Assembly: GCA_020809705.1 (NCBI GenBank) | Contig: CP085829.1 | Coordinates: 4,092,001 to 4,156,000 of the forward strand | DNA from: Calonectria ilicicola | Lineage: Eukaryota; Ascomycota; Sordariomycetes; Hypocreales; Nectriaceae | DNA: 64,000 nt | Direction of reading: 5' to 3' | Shown: positions 37,401-47,575 of the stretch, piece by piece | Layout: each line of letters starts with the position of its first letter | Position numbering within the stretch: position 1 is the stretch's first letter | Notes under the pieces: generated by a model | Database searches by the model: none | What the model saw: the letters and a program-made list of their open reading frames with translations, nothing else | Told to the model about the DNA's origin: nothing | Made by a program: the position numbers and the translations under genes

Positions 37401-38758
37401 GACAATAGAACAAGGCTAACACGCAATCTAGACATGAACAGCTGATCTGAGGTTCCATTCATCTATCTCTGTTGCGAACCATGAGTCGCCCGGCCCGTGG
37501 TTTCATTTCCAGGTGAGAGAGATGATATGAGTCACCTTCCCAGCCGGACGGTCCGACACGGGTCGAGATAGGTCCGCGACACTTGCATCGCCACTATTGC
37601 GACGCATTTTCCCACTGCCATCTCCCTGCCCAGGCAGGGCTGAGTGACGAAGACGGCTGCGATGATTACAATGCCGAAAGCTCCTATCTCCTTGGAATCA
37701 TCGAGATTGTGGGGGAGGCTTTCGTGGGGCTGGGAAAGGGGAGGAGGGGCTACTGGCTGGTGAACAACGGGGCCAGATAGGCAGCAGTCAACGCGAACAC
37801 AACTGCGGGCGAATCACTTCGCGGCGTCCGCGAGGATCGCGATGACCTCCGAGGCGCGACACGTTCGAGGCGACAATATTGGACAGAGCCCCCATGTTCT
37901 GGCCGTTCCTTCACATGCCAGCTGAGACCCGAGCCCTTGGAATAAGACACACGATGGTGTCGCGGAACAAGGAAACCATGCCCCGGAACAGCCTCGCTCT
38001 CCGGAGAGTCATATGCTCACCGTTCCGCGCCTGTGGTGTGGCAACGTGTGACGATAGTTTTTCGCCATCAGCGTGTTCCGGGTGATGGATCCTAGTTGCC
38101 GGAACAAAGGTTTGTGACAAGAACGAGAAAGTGAGATATCGACACGCCCCGAAGAGTAAGTACCGATGCGAAGGAGCATGAAAAAGCCATGTATCTTTTG
38201 ATGGGGGACGATTTTGTCGCACTGGGTTCTCAAGATGCCTGAGCTCAACAAGGCAAGCAAGGCGCAGAAAAATGATGTCCTTGTCCAATGCCTGAGGGTA
38301 AAAAAGGATGAGTCTTGTCTTGTCCCGGTTGACTCTGACATCCAATGATTCCAAAATGACACGTGAGGCTGGAAATGACTGTGCGGTAGGTCATGTGAAA
38401 AAAACAAGCGTTTCAATTTTAAATAGTAGTAGCCTTTCTAAATTCTGACTCCCAAAAGTCCCTGGGTTACGAAGTCATTGCATAAAACTAGAGTCCTTGA
38501 TATTGTAGCAGTAAGAGCCCGATGATGGAAGCATTGGACTTGGTAATAGACCTCTCTCTCTCTCTGTGACACAAAGGGCATTGCCATTGTATGAGTAATA
38601 AGGCCAGTTTTTTTAAAATAGCATGTCCGAGCAAGCGAGATCTGGCTTGTTCTCCTTCGGGGCCACAACCTGGTCGGAGCTCTGACCCTCTCTCCCCCCC
38701 ACACTAAGTTTGTGTCGGTTTTCATAAAAAAATTTTTTTTATCATTTTGAGGCCCCCC

Positions 38759-38841
38759 AAGATCGCCAACTGTTTTCCCTGGCGATCTTCAGGTACGGGT
38801 TCAGCACCCTACCGGGATCCCACAACTAATTTTTTTTTTTT
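38759..38841 (+). other. Two adjacent hairpins followed by T12 (possible small RNA or Pol III element)
   Basis: A perfect 10-bp inverted repeat (AAGATCGCCA at 38759-38768 with TGGCGATCTT at 38780-38789, 11-nt loop) is followed by a second hairpin (GGTAcGGG 38792-38799, loop TTCAGCA, CCCTACC 38807-38813, one bulged C). Then comes T12 at 38830-38841, which would terminate RNA polymerase III. The second loop GGGTTCAGCACCC resembles a tRNA T-arm/B box but the stem is not a proper tRNA arm. No A box or cloverleaf was found. Structure is seen; transcription is inference. Confidence 0.35.
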
Positions 38842-39756
38842 CCCAATTCCCAAAATGTAAAAAAAAAAAAAAAAAAAAATCAAATCATGGTAAAAAATTG
38901 CAAAATTCTCATCCAATGGATAAGAAAATTTGATCTCGTAATAAAATTAGGCTTGTAGATTGGGATTGACGGGGGTAAATTGGGCTCGATATAGGGTAGG
39001 TCACTCAAAATTGGGCATGCGCGCTCGGATAGTAGACAAGAAAAGTACCTGGCTGCCTCAAAAAGGAAAAATCCCCCGGTGGTTGGATTTTTTTTTAATT
39101 CCCCGACTTTAGCTCTGTAAATCCCCGTAATGCCAAAGTAATGCTGAACTGTATAATGCAAATTTAATGAATTGGATTTTGGTGCCTAATCTGCAAATGT
39201 GGGTTTTGTTTCTGAGTTGCGTACCCTGCTGCCCTGCTGGCATCTTCTAGACTTGACCCCTATACGACGATGACGACAATTCACACACGGATACTGCTGC
39301 TTTATGCCGCAAGTAAACCAATATCCTTTTATCTACTCTGAGGTATTGCATATTTCACGAGCAGGCAAAGTAATGGCTGGCTGAAGCCATTATAGAGTTA
39401 CAATACCATGCACTGGACAGTTTTCCAAACATCAACCACTGCTTCTCCAAAGAACCAGACGTACATGAAGCAATTCCCTTAAAAATAATCACGAATGATA
39501 AACAATGAAGTCTTATTACCATGATATAAAAAAAGTAAAACTTCTTCTTTCATTTATTTATATTGTAACCATCGAATCCTTACTTCATGTTTAGCCCAAA
39601 CCGACAATCAAAACTCCATTACTCCAGGGTATTCCTCCCTTCCCAGCATTGCTTTCATAAACCCAAAAGACATATTCCAACGCAGAAAACTCATGCCCAA
39701 TCCGTAAGATGCTCATATTTCAGCCGTATGTACAGACAACTCCCCGTCCTATTGTC

Positions 39757-40290
39757 CTACTGAGAGGTGTCGGAGCCCTCAGACCGGTCAGGGCTGCTGA
39801 GCTGGCTTGGCCCCATGCCGGGGTGAACAGGGACCCCCGTCATGCTCCGGATATCTGCTAGGTAGGAGCAGTTTTCGTGGTATTGCAAGCAATGCTTGCA
39901 ACGATAAGTATGGAGGCCGTTATGCCCTGGGTTGCGGGGGATGCGGCACTCGCGACCCCTGGCCGCACAGTTTCGGCAAGGAACGACGGCCGCGATTCCA
40001 TGCTCATCCGTAGCGATCCGATGGACCTTGATATGGTCCGCGAATGCCTTTGATGAGACGGCCTTGTTGCACTCCGGACAAGTCTTGGCATTGGCGGGTG
40101 GGTTTCGGCTCGGGGATGTAGAGGGCTGGGGGGGCGGGGAGGTGGTTTGTTGATTACCGCTGCTATTTGCAGCGGCGGCGGCGGCGGTAATGGTAGTAGT
40201 AGTGGTAGTGGTAGTGGTGCCCTTTCTTTTCTTTGAAGAGCGGGCACGGTTGGTTTTGGCACGGTTGGTGCCTTTCTTTGCTCGGCTCAT
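39757..40290 (-). CDS. Small zinc-cluster-like protein (C2H2-like plus CX2CX6C pair)
   Basis: 177-aa single-exon protein. The N-terminus is very basic (about residues 1-24), followed by a Thr run (25-33), an Ala run (36-41) and a Ser/Pro linker. A C2H2-like finger follows (C71, C74, H86, H90; CPECNKAV onward). Then come two CX2CX6C knots, C105-C108-C115 and C131-C134-C141, separated by 15 residues, which together match the spacing of a Zn(II)2Cys6 binuclear cluster. Both halves resemble the second half of an ordinary cluster (CRNCAARGREC, CKHCLQYHENC). There is no transcription-factor middle domain. A nuclear DNA- or RNA-binding role is inferred. The start at 40290 was chosen over an upstream ATG 13 codons earlier because the basic tract begins there. 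Confidence 0.72.
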   Translation of the reverse strand: MSRAKKGTNRAKTNRARSSKKRKGTTTTTTTTTITAAAAAANSSGNQQTTSPPPQPSTSPSRNPPANAKTCPECNKAVSSKAFADHIKVHRIATDEHGIAAVVPCRNCAARGRECRIPRNPGHNGLHTYRCKHCLQYHENCSYLADIRSMTGVPVHPGMGPSQLSSPDRSEGSDTSQ

Positions 40291-41934
40291 TGTTTGTGTA
40301 GATATCACGACCAAGCTTGGGGCTGTCACAAGGTTGGTACAAACTGCTGCCCGTGCAAAATAATGGGAAACACTTATGACATTTCTGCCAGGGGAGACGG
40401 GGATTTATACGAAATCTATTACCTGGTGGGAAACTCATCTCCGATATCACCATACTTGCCATCTCCGTTCTAGAGAACCTTGAAAGGTAGCCAACTTTTA
40501 CTCACTTCCTCGACAATGAATTTTTCCAAAAAGTTTAAGTTGGAGAGATGGTACCGCAAGAGCGATCGGGGATTCTTTACCTGGATGACGACATTGATGG
40601 TTATCGTTTGTTTCATGGAACCTTCCTATCTGTAGAGTATCATCTTGCTCGCATGGTGGTGAATTCGTCAGGTCTTCAACATCTACTGAACTACATGTTG
40701 GATTACATGTTGCTGGGATTTGAATAAACAAAAATTTTGGAGGTTATTCATTTTTTTCAGATAAAGAAAAAGCCATTAATACCCCATAATTTATCTTGGT
40801 TGTCTGGCTACGACTTAGAGATGCCAGCAAGGTCAGTACAAAGGCTGAGAGCCACAAACCCCAAAATCTACCTTACGAATAATGCATAAGAATTAATTCA
40901 CCAAATTGCAGCCTACAGCCAAGAGTCACCTTGATAGCATTTTATCGCGAATCTAAAAGATAGGAGGTACCTGTGTGCAGATGGAAAGGCAGTTCGTTGG
41001 GGAATGCTTGGTCCAATATCATGATTTTGGATGAGGATGCAAAGTTTCTTGGGAATTCGCAAAGGTCAGTTGAGGATGATTGGAGGAATATGTTGCCACT
41101 CTTTTCATTTCCCATTTGGCTCAATCATCATAGCGCTTTTCCCGTTGTCTGACTGGTCAGACACCAGGCATTCGTGCGTCACGAGTCTAGGTTTGACATG
41201 GCGGACCATCGGATTTTTAGCCTCGGAACTCGGCTTCGACGCTGCGGACAGTGTTATTGGCAGTTGGGGTTCTTCCACTTGGATATTCTATCAGCCACAT
41301 GCGCTGCGATGGCAGCCAGGCTGGGCTATTTGGGGGGCTACAGTCGATGTAAAGCTGGCGGTGAAGGCTAAAAATTAAAGGTAGTCTCCCGACAGAGACC
41401 CCAACAAAAAAAGGACGAAAAAAAATGAAGTTGCATCTGACGTGCAGCAGAAGTGTAGGCAACGCCGAGATGCTCACCATGGTGGCGGGATACAGCACCC
41501 ATGACAGCACCCATGGCAGCGCTAGAGGACCCCACGCCCCAAGGTAAAAGCCGGAACCCGGCCGCAGCCGGATCCTTGCCTAGACCGCGATCATCATCAG
41601 ATCATCGAGGGGCATTGCCAAGCCCCCGCAGATGCTCTTACACGCGGGATGGTGCTCAACGTTGGTGTCCGTCTCGCGCTTCGTGGGCCGACTGAAAGCT
41701 TGTGGCCTGTTTGGCTGCACTGCAAAACAATTGGCTATCATGATGCCGGCCTCGTGGGTCACACGTCGTTGTCGATGGTGCATAAAAGCCACCCGTGGGA
41801 CCCCGCCACCATCAATCAATCACAGCCCGACGACCATCACTTACCCAAAAAAGATTCATAGCGGAATAACTTGACCACAACCACAACCACACCAACGACT
41901 ACTACAGAAAAAACCAAAAAAAAACCAAAAGGAC
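40291..41934. other. Intergenic region between divergent zinc-cluster-like gene and TANGO2 gene
   Basis: About 1.6 kb containing both promoters. Short ORFs on either strand have no family resemblance. The right end has an ATAAAA element (41782-41787) and a CA-rich leader before the TANGO2 start. Confidence 0.6.
41782..41787 (+). promoter_or_regulatory. TATA-like element of the TANGO2 gene
   Basis: CATAAAAG lies about 150 bp upstream of the start codon and is followed by a CA/AC-rich, A-rich untranslated leader running to the ATG at 41935. Assignment is by position only. Confidence 0.4.
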
Positions 41935-43026
41935 ATGTGTATCGTGCTGTTTACAACGGCGCATCCCGATTATGCGCTCATCGTCATCGACAACCGTGAC
42001 GAGTACATCTTGCGACCTACGTCACGGCCCTACTGGTGGAAACATGGCGTTTCGGGCCGCGAGGTGCTGTCATCGAGAGACCTGCAGAGGGCCGAGAAAG
42101 GCACGTGGCTTGGTCTCACCAAAGATGGGCGCTTGGCCGTCTTGACAAATTACCGAGAAACGAATCTCGAAGATGCCAACCATCCCGTCAGTGGAGTCAA
42201 GAGCCGAGGCGGTATGGTGACGGCCTGGCTGGGAGGACTACCGGTGGACGGCGTCGTGGACGGCGTGAACCACTTGGTCAAGGATGGCGGTGTCAAGGGA
42301 GTGGGAGGTTTTTCCATGGTGTGCACCAAGCTGAGGAAAAAGAGCCAAGGAATTGCCATCGTCAGCAATCGGTGTGGCGATGTGAACGATGTCCCGATTG
42401 TCGGTAAGGAGCGGAATGAGACATGGGGTCTCAGCAACACGGTATTCGACGCTGCTGCCACCACCGAGGAATGGCCCAAGATTAGGATTGGAAAGGAGCT
42501 TTTGAGCAACGTCATTAGCGAATCTCTGTCCAAAAAGTCCAGTGAGCAAGATCTCATATCTGGCCTCTTTTCGGTGCTCGACAAGGATACGCTTCCGCAG
42601 CCCGAGGCCAACATGAGCTTCATCGACTACATCAGTCAACTTAAACACAGCGTATTCATCCCACCTATTGGAGACGAGGTTCATCGAGAGGCCATGAAGG
42701 AGGCGACGGCAAAAGGCCGTGCTGAGTGGGCAACCGAGGACCAAGCAGCGGTTGAGGAGCTCACGGTTGAGGGCCAGTCGGATCCCAGCCCAAGTCCCCC
42801 CATGGGTTTCGAAACAGGATTGTATGGTACTCAGAGACAAACGGCCATACTAGTGGACTGGGAAGGCAACGTCACCGTGGTTGAGCGTGCGCTGTTCGAC
42901 GGCAACGGAAACGAGGTGCCGCGAGGTGAGGGTGACATGGAGTTTCGGTTCAAAATAGACGGCTGGGAGGAAGAGGAAGAGGAAGAGGGCGAGACGCCAA
43001 ACGGGGTCAGCGTCAACGGAAACTGA
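41935..43026 (+). CDS. TANGO2/NRDE-family protein
   Basis: 363-aa single-exon protein of the TANGO2 (NRDE, formerly Ser/Thr-rich T10) family. Family members are linked to ER-Golgi organisation, mitochondrial lipid metabolism and, more recently, haem trafficking; the biochemical role is not settled. The N-terminus MCIVLFTT carries the conserved Cys2, and the name-giving NRDE motif is at residues 20-23, followed by the typical RPTSRPYWW and KGTWLGLTKDGRLAVLTNYR blocks. A conserved mid-region GGFSMVC and the C-terminal QTAILVDWEGNVTVVER are present. The end is a fungal-type acidic Glu-rich tail with a short Gly/Asn end. Length and motif order are as expected, and no defect is seen. Confidence 0.93.
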   Translation: MCIVLFTTAHPDYALIVIDNRDEYILRPTSRPYWWKHGVSGREVLSSRDLQRAEKGTWLGLTKDGRLAVLTNYRETNLEDANHPVSGVKSRGGMVTAWLGGLPVDGVVDGVNHLVKDGGVKGVGGFSMVCTKLRKKSQGIAIVSNRCGDVNDVPIVGKERNETWGLSNTVFDAAATTEEWPKIRIGKELLSNVISESLSKKSSEQDLISGLFSVLDKDTLPQPEANMSFIDYISQLKHSVFIPPIGDEVHREAMKEATAKGRAEWATEDQAAVEELTVEGQSDPSPSPPMGFETGLYGTQRQTAILVDWEGNVTVVERALFDGNGNEVPRGEGDMEFRFKIDGWEEEEEEEGETPNGVSVNGN

Positions 43027-43538
43027 AGTGGTGCGGGTGTAGAATAGAGGGTTGGCTGGGGATACACGATCATAGCATCCCTTTGAGGGGATGCTCTGGG
43101 GGGATGGTGCTCCCGAAGGGGATACAGATAGAAGACGGGGTGTCACATGTTTATCAAGGCTGGCTGCATGTAATGAAACAAACCGGGCGGAAAGACGGAG
43201 CCGACATCGGTAGATTTCTCCATTAATCAACGTGGTCCATGCATCATGATTGCATTGTATTATTTTTTTTTATTTCCCAAGGCAATAACGATAACCTACT
43301 TACTTGCATGTTTCTTTCGGTCTGGCAGCTGCCGGGCCAGAATCGGATCCATACCATCAACTGGCAGCCGTCGCCGCAACCACAACCAAAACCAAAACAA
43401 AACCCGGGGCAAAACGCCATCCCATGCCTCTCCACGCGTTTTGTGTTTGTTTCCTTGGCTCCCACTGTCCCAATTCCCGCGCCCTCGTTTCGTTGCTGGG
43501 AGACTATCCAACCAAGGTGTCACCACAGCCGCAGCGCC
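43027..43538. other. Short intergenic region downstream of the TANGO2 gene
   Basis: About 510 bases containing the TANGO2 3' flank and the upstream region of the small membrane protein. A T run and a CAAAAC/CCAAAA-type repeat (about 43380-43405) are present. No gene is visible. Confidence 0.55.
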
Positions 43539-43916
43539 ATGGTTGACGCCCTTGTTGACGCCCTCGCAACCCACGATCTCGACCGAGACAATTCCATCGC
43601 GGGTTTCATCTTTCGCATCGCCGCCGACTTCATCCTCAAGGACGTTGCCTACTTGTTCAATCTCGCCGTTGCTCACTGGTCTCCCATTGTCCAATTCCTC
43701 TTCTTCGGCTGCTCTCCCTACATCTGGCGCCTGATTGCCCCCCACATCATCCTCCTTATTGCTTCCTTGATCACCGTCCTCACCTTTTTCATCCTTCTTG
43801 CGGTAAAGATCAGAGACCTGATCAATCTGGTCCTTATTCCGGCCCTGAAGATTGGCCCACCGCAACCCCGGGCTTCCCTCCGGCACAGGCTCGACTGGCT
43901 TGTCGAAGAGCACTGA
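43539..43916 (+). CDS. Small predicted membrane protein, function unknown
   Basis: 125-aa ORF starting MVDALVDALATHDLDRD. A short acidic N-terminus is followed by one amphipathic/hydrophobic stretch (about 35-65) and a strong membrane helix (about 68-92, LLIASLITVLTFFILLAV), then a basic C-terminus ending with a stop at 43916. The start codon context CGCCATGG is good. I do not recognise a named family, though the sequence has the look of a conserved fungal hypothetical. The next ORF on the same strand starts only 22 nt downstream, too close for an ordinary fungal promoter. The two may share a transcript or be joined by an unrecognised intron; I found no clean splice pair that does so. Confidence 0.6.
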   Translation: MVDALVDALATHDLDRDNSIAGFIFRIAADFILKDVAYLFNLAVAHWSPIVQFLFFGCSPYIWRLIAPHIILLIASLITVLTFFILLAVKIRDLINLVLIPALKIGPPQPRASLRHRLDWLVEEH

Positions 43917-43938
43917 TCCCTGCTGGTCAATCAACCAT

Positions 43939-45261
43939 ATGGAAACACTCTCTGGGACTGGGACGCGGCTACCCACTTCTGCCCGCCTGCTTGTTCGCCC
44001 AAAGCGCAAGCGGCCAGTAATATCGGAACCAATCGGCCCCATCAAGAACTCGAGAGGTCCCGACTTTGTTCGCAGCGAGAGCTTCATCATTGTCCCTGCC
44101 ATCAAGGACTGCAGCTCTAATGAGTCATTGTTTGAGAGAGACGCCATCGATGCCAGAAAGGCTACTAGGCGCATTTCTGCTGGTTTCAACAAGCAAGGAA
44201 GTGAACGTCTATCTAGCCAACCAACTGTTGCAGAATGTGACGTTAACGCGACTATTGCCTGCCAATCCAACCCAACGCGGCGGCTACCCAAAAGCGCATC
44301 CCTGATCTTGAACAAAAAAGTATCTCTGAATAAGACCTTGAAGTTTGGCGCCCTTATTAAGAATGGCAAAAAAACTCCTGAACAAGATGAAAACACTCCT
44401 CCTGATGGAGATGGCTCCCCTCCGCCACCCCAGGGTCTTCCTAAGAGGCAGCTTCCCAAATCGAGAACCATGAGTGTTCTCACTGATCTCAAAACATCAA
44501 TCTCCCGCCAGTCACTCGCCTCTCGGTCAGCCAACTCTCGCATATTCAGCAGCTCATCGCGGAAGACATCTCTGTCTTCATCTACTAGCAACTTGCTGGG
44601 CTCTAGCACTTCTCGTCTGCGTCTCCCACGACCATCTTTGACATCGCTTTCCAAGTCTAGTCGATCGACGACGCCCGAAACCCCGGCTTCGCCTTTGCTT
44701 CCTGGGCAAGTTGCCACTGCCCAACCATCGGCATATTGGTCTGGTCGTTTTATGGCTTTACACGATCGCTTCCTCGCTGAGAGTCTCAATTAGGACTTGA
44801 CACAATCGCCTGTTGCATCCCTTGGTCAACTGACCCAGAAGCAATCCATAGCACCTGATCGTCATGTTGCAAACCTTCGCCCAACACATCTCTCATACTC
44901 GACCACTACTTCGGCCCTTACAACCATCATAACATCCGAGGCCAGTAAGCCACCTGGAGTTGAAGAGGATGCTCGCTGTCGTCGCGTTTTTTCCCATCTT
45001 GAATCTTGTTGTGTATCTCTTGAGGCGCGTCGTTCTTTGTATGACTGGCAACAAGCATACGCCCGCCGCAACACTCGGCCAACTCTGCTTCCCGAAGGAG
45101 GCACCATGGAAGATAAGAGTCTAATGAACCGCATCTTTAGTGGGGGTACGAAACCGACTGAAAGACGAAGCCTCTCGGGGGCCCGCCAGCCTACAAACAT
45201 CCCAGGGCTACGAAATGGCCATGCTGTTCGAGGCTCTGGAAAACGGCGCAGCCTCTACTGA
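43939..45261 (+). CDS. Ser-rich conserved fungal protein, ORF interrupted by an in-frame TAG
   Basis: Two ORF segments in the same frame, 43939-44793 and 44794-45261, separated only by a TAG at 44791-44793. The upstream part is basic and Ser-rich (SRTMSVLTDLKTSISRQSL and a Ser/Thr tract) and ends with the conserved-looking AYWSGRFMALHDRF. The part after the stop carries DARCRRVFSHLE, YDWQQAYARR and LLPEGGTMEDKS, which I recall as the C-terminal half of the same fungal family. No good donor/acceptor pair removes the stop. The stop could be a nonsense mutation (CAG to TAG is possible), a sequencing error, or readthrough. With readthrough the protein would be about 440 aa. No membrane segment or enzyme motif. 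Function unknown. Confidence 0.6.
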
Positions 45262-45933
45262 GCCTTTTTTTGTGCAGTAACTGTCAGTAACATGCGATAA
45301 TTTTGTATGACTTTGTTTGTCCCACTAGCTTCCTATTCGACCTGTCCGCTTTCCTTCAAGGAACCGGTTTTGGAGTCAAGTTTTTCAAGTTTGGACGGAG
45401 AGAGAGAGGATACAAGGCACTGGCGTATCGTTTTATAATTTGCAAAGGAAACGGGAGAGACATGGAGTATTCACAAAGTTTCTTTCTTCTTGTTGTGGCG
45501 ACTGAACTGGTTTTTTCTTGGTACACGAACAACACGGATCAAGGCATGATTCATAATGAATACTACTACTACTGCTACTACACTGTTGACAAGAACAAGC
45601 AAGTGTATATAGATGAAGTGAATGGACTGCAACATTTGGTTTCTTCAAAAGAATTGTCATGGCTTCTTTTTTGTACGCTTACATTATATGCCCCCTCCGT
45701 GATTGCACGCTTGGCAACCTATTTGATGATGCCTATCCAATTTTTTGGTCTTCATGCCCAAGGTTGGTGTCTATTGCCAACACCCCGTAACGCCATTGCT
45801 TCCAACATACAAACATACATGGGCCCATATCCTTGTGCAAGGACCTTCTTTTTTCCACCGCCAATCTGTTTGCCTGTGGGTTTCTATGTCCAGCCTCTAT
45901 TCTTCCCCTCTTCTTCTTCTTCTTCTTCTTCTT
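45262..45933. other. Intergenic region between convergent Ser-rich gene and Tfb2 gene
   Basis: About 670 bases of 3' flanks. An ORF from about 45303 on the + strand shows no coding character. The right edge is a CTT repeat that abuts the Tfb2 stop codon. Confidence 0.55.
45910..45933. repeat. (CTT)8-type microsatellite abutting the Tfb2 stop codon
   Basis: About eight CTT/TTC units lie immediately after the Tfb2 stop codon, giving a GAA/AAG run at the start of that gene's 3' UTR. Loss of the stop would extend the protein with a Lys/Glu run. Confidence 0.8.
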
Positions 45934-47575
45934 CTACTCCGTCTTCTTTCGGATTCTCAAGTAGTCGCGAATCTGCTCGTGCTTGCTCGCAAAGAACATG
46001 CCCTTGACATCGTTACGCCAAGTCAGAACGCCCACCTCCTCAGCGAAGCCTGCGACGGCCATGTACTCCTTGTGGTCCTCAAAGTCCTTGAACAGGAATC
46101 CTGTCGTTGTCTTCATACGCTCGTTCTCTAGCTGCCAGAGACGGATCTGGTCCACGACGGTAGGAGGTAGGACGGGCTTGTTGTTCAAAGCAGCAGTGCG
46201 GTGCATTTGGTCGTGCGCGTGGGCGGCAAGGTATGAGATGATCTGGTCCGCTGTAATACCATAATTGATGGCCTGACGGATGGATTGACGAGACAAACGA
46301 CCTGCAACCATGTCGGGGAAACGCATGTTGAGCTTGGCGAAGAGGGCGAGGACGGCGATTTGGAGAGTCGACTGAGTGTAGGCGTAGAGGCGGTAGTTGG
46401 TCTCGATAATGACACTGCCCTTTTGCTCTGGGCCGCTGTTGGCGACAGTAGCACCATTGCTTTGACCCGGCGCAAATGCAGCCGCTGTTGCAGCTGCCAC
46501 ACCATCGCTGATGCTTCGAAGACTGTTTCCTGCGCTAGTGAGAGTCGTGGCGAGCCGAGTTGGAAAAAACATGGATCGTTTGTGGTTGGGAATATAAATG
46601 AGGCCAAAGTCAACAAGAGACGGCAGCATGTTTTTGCGCTGCTCCGTTAGGGCATTGGTGTCGTATGCTCGGCCCAGTTCCATACTGGCGAGGACGAACA
46701 GGAACGACAGCATATCGGTGGCCTCGAGACCGGCGGCCTTGTTTGTGTCCATTGCTTCGAGCCAGAGAAGCAGCAGGGTCCATACCTGGGCATTGGCTTC
46801 TTGTAATAGGAACGTGAAACCGGCCTTGGTGATGCCAATGCTTCCACCGGGGCGGTAGTTGACGAGGCGTCCTGCGATGAGCAATTCCTTCACGCTCTTA
46901 TTCGGTCCGGAAACGTCAGCACCGCCGCTCTTGAAGCCGACGCTAGAAACAACAAAGTGCAGGATATCCTCCCACTTCTTGCGGGCGTAGCGGTCGAGGA
47001 AGGTAATGTCAATCTCGGGGGGGATTTGGAGGTTCGAGGGCACACCAAACGAGTTGTGAGTGCCGCCACCAGAGAGGGCGAGGCGGAGCGACGTCTTGAA
47101 GTTGTTGGTCAGCTGCATCTCCTGGGGCCGGTCCTTGGAGACGCCCGAGATGGTGACGATGCATAGCACGCGTAGGATGGACAGAGCCTGGTCCTTTTGC
47201 CTATGGTTGAGAAGGTCAGGTCAGACACTGGTGGGGGGGTGCTCTACGACTCTTTTTTGCGAAGGTGAGCCGTACCGTTTTGCGCTGGGTTTCACCCAGT
47301 CATCGAGATCAGTGAGGAGGATTGGCCGTGGCATGTAGAGGATTCGCATGACGATTGTCTTTGCTGGCGGCGCACGGCGGGTTAGCACGACGCGAAAGGG
47401 CGACGTGGGATACTCGAGGCAAGGGGAGAGAGAGAAACAAACCCAGGTGCGGAAGCATGCGTCGGAAGATGGCAAAGGCCGTCGAGGGCTGCTGGTACAG
47501 CTTTCTATACGTGGTACCGGGAAGCTTCTCGAGGTACTCCGTGAGTTGGAGCGAGGGCGTGGGACTGACTGACAT
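45934..47575 (-). CDS. TFB2: TFIIH core subunit Tfb2 (p52/GTF2H4 homologue)
   Basis: Subunit of the TFIIH core that anchors and stimulates the XPB/Ssl2 translocase in transcription initiation and nucleotide excision repair. Exons 47443-47575, 47276-47363 and 45934-47200; introns of 79 and 75 nt with donors GTTTGT and GTACGG and acceptors CCAG and ATAG. Splicing gives 495 aa, typical length. The N-terminus reads MSVSPTPSLQLTEYLEKLPG, followed by YRKLYQQPSTAFAIFRRMLP; exon 2 has VMRILYMPRPILLTDLDDWV, and the join continues KRQKDQALSILRVLCIVT. The C-terminal region with TGFLFKDFEDHKEY and WRNDVKGMFF is the conserved Tfb2 end that contacts Tfb5/p8 and XPB. The start is the first ATG in frame (47575). 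Confidence 0.95.

Larger units (their letters stand above)
27699..39756. other. 12-kb gene-free region
   Basis: No ORF in this stretch has family resemblance, good coding character or plausible splice partners. The longest candidate (35321-36028, minus) is compositionally random. Contents: G-rich tandem repeat (28461-28499), short 10-nt repeats near 29270-29300, many T or A runs of 10-14 nt (near 32890, 33020, 34170, 35465, 36250-36305, 38830, 38859), a GCTGCATT-rich patch (36760-36850), a double hairpin at 38759-38813 and an AT-rich end (about 38840-39750). The left part must include the promoter of the minus-strand gene at 27698. The rest is unexplained. Confidence 0.6.

Noticed and set aside
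43296..44789. 497-codon ORF on the minus strand
   Set aside because: It overlaps the TANGO2 downstream region, the small membrane ORF and the Ser-rich gene in antisense. The sense frames carry recognisable conserved segments and this one does not.
45303..46007. 234-codon + strand ORF before Tfb2
   Set aside because: It overlaps the Tfb2 3' end in antisense and ends in a Ser run made by the CTT repeat.
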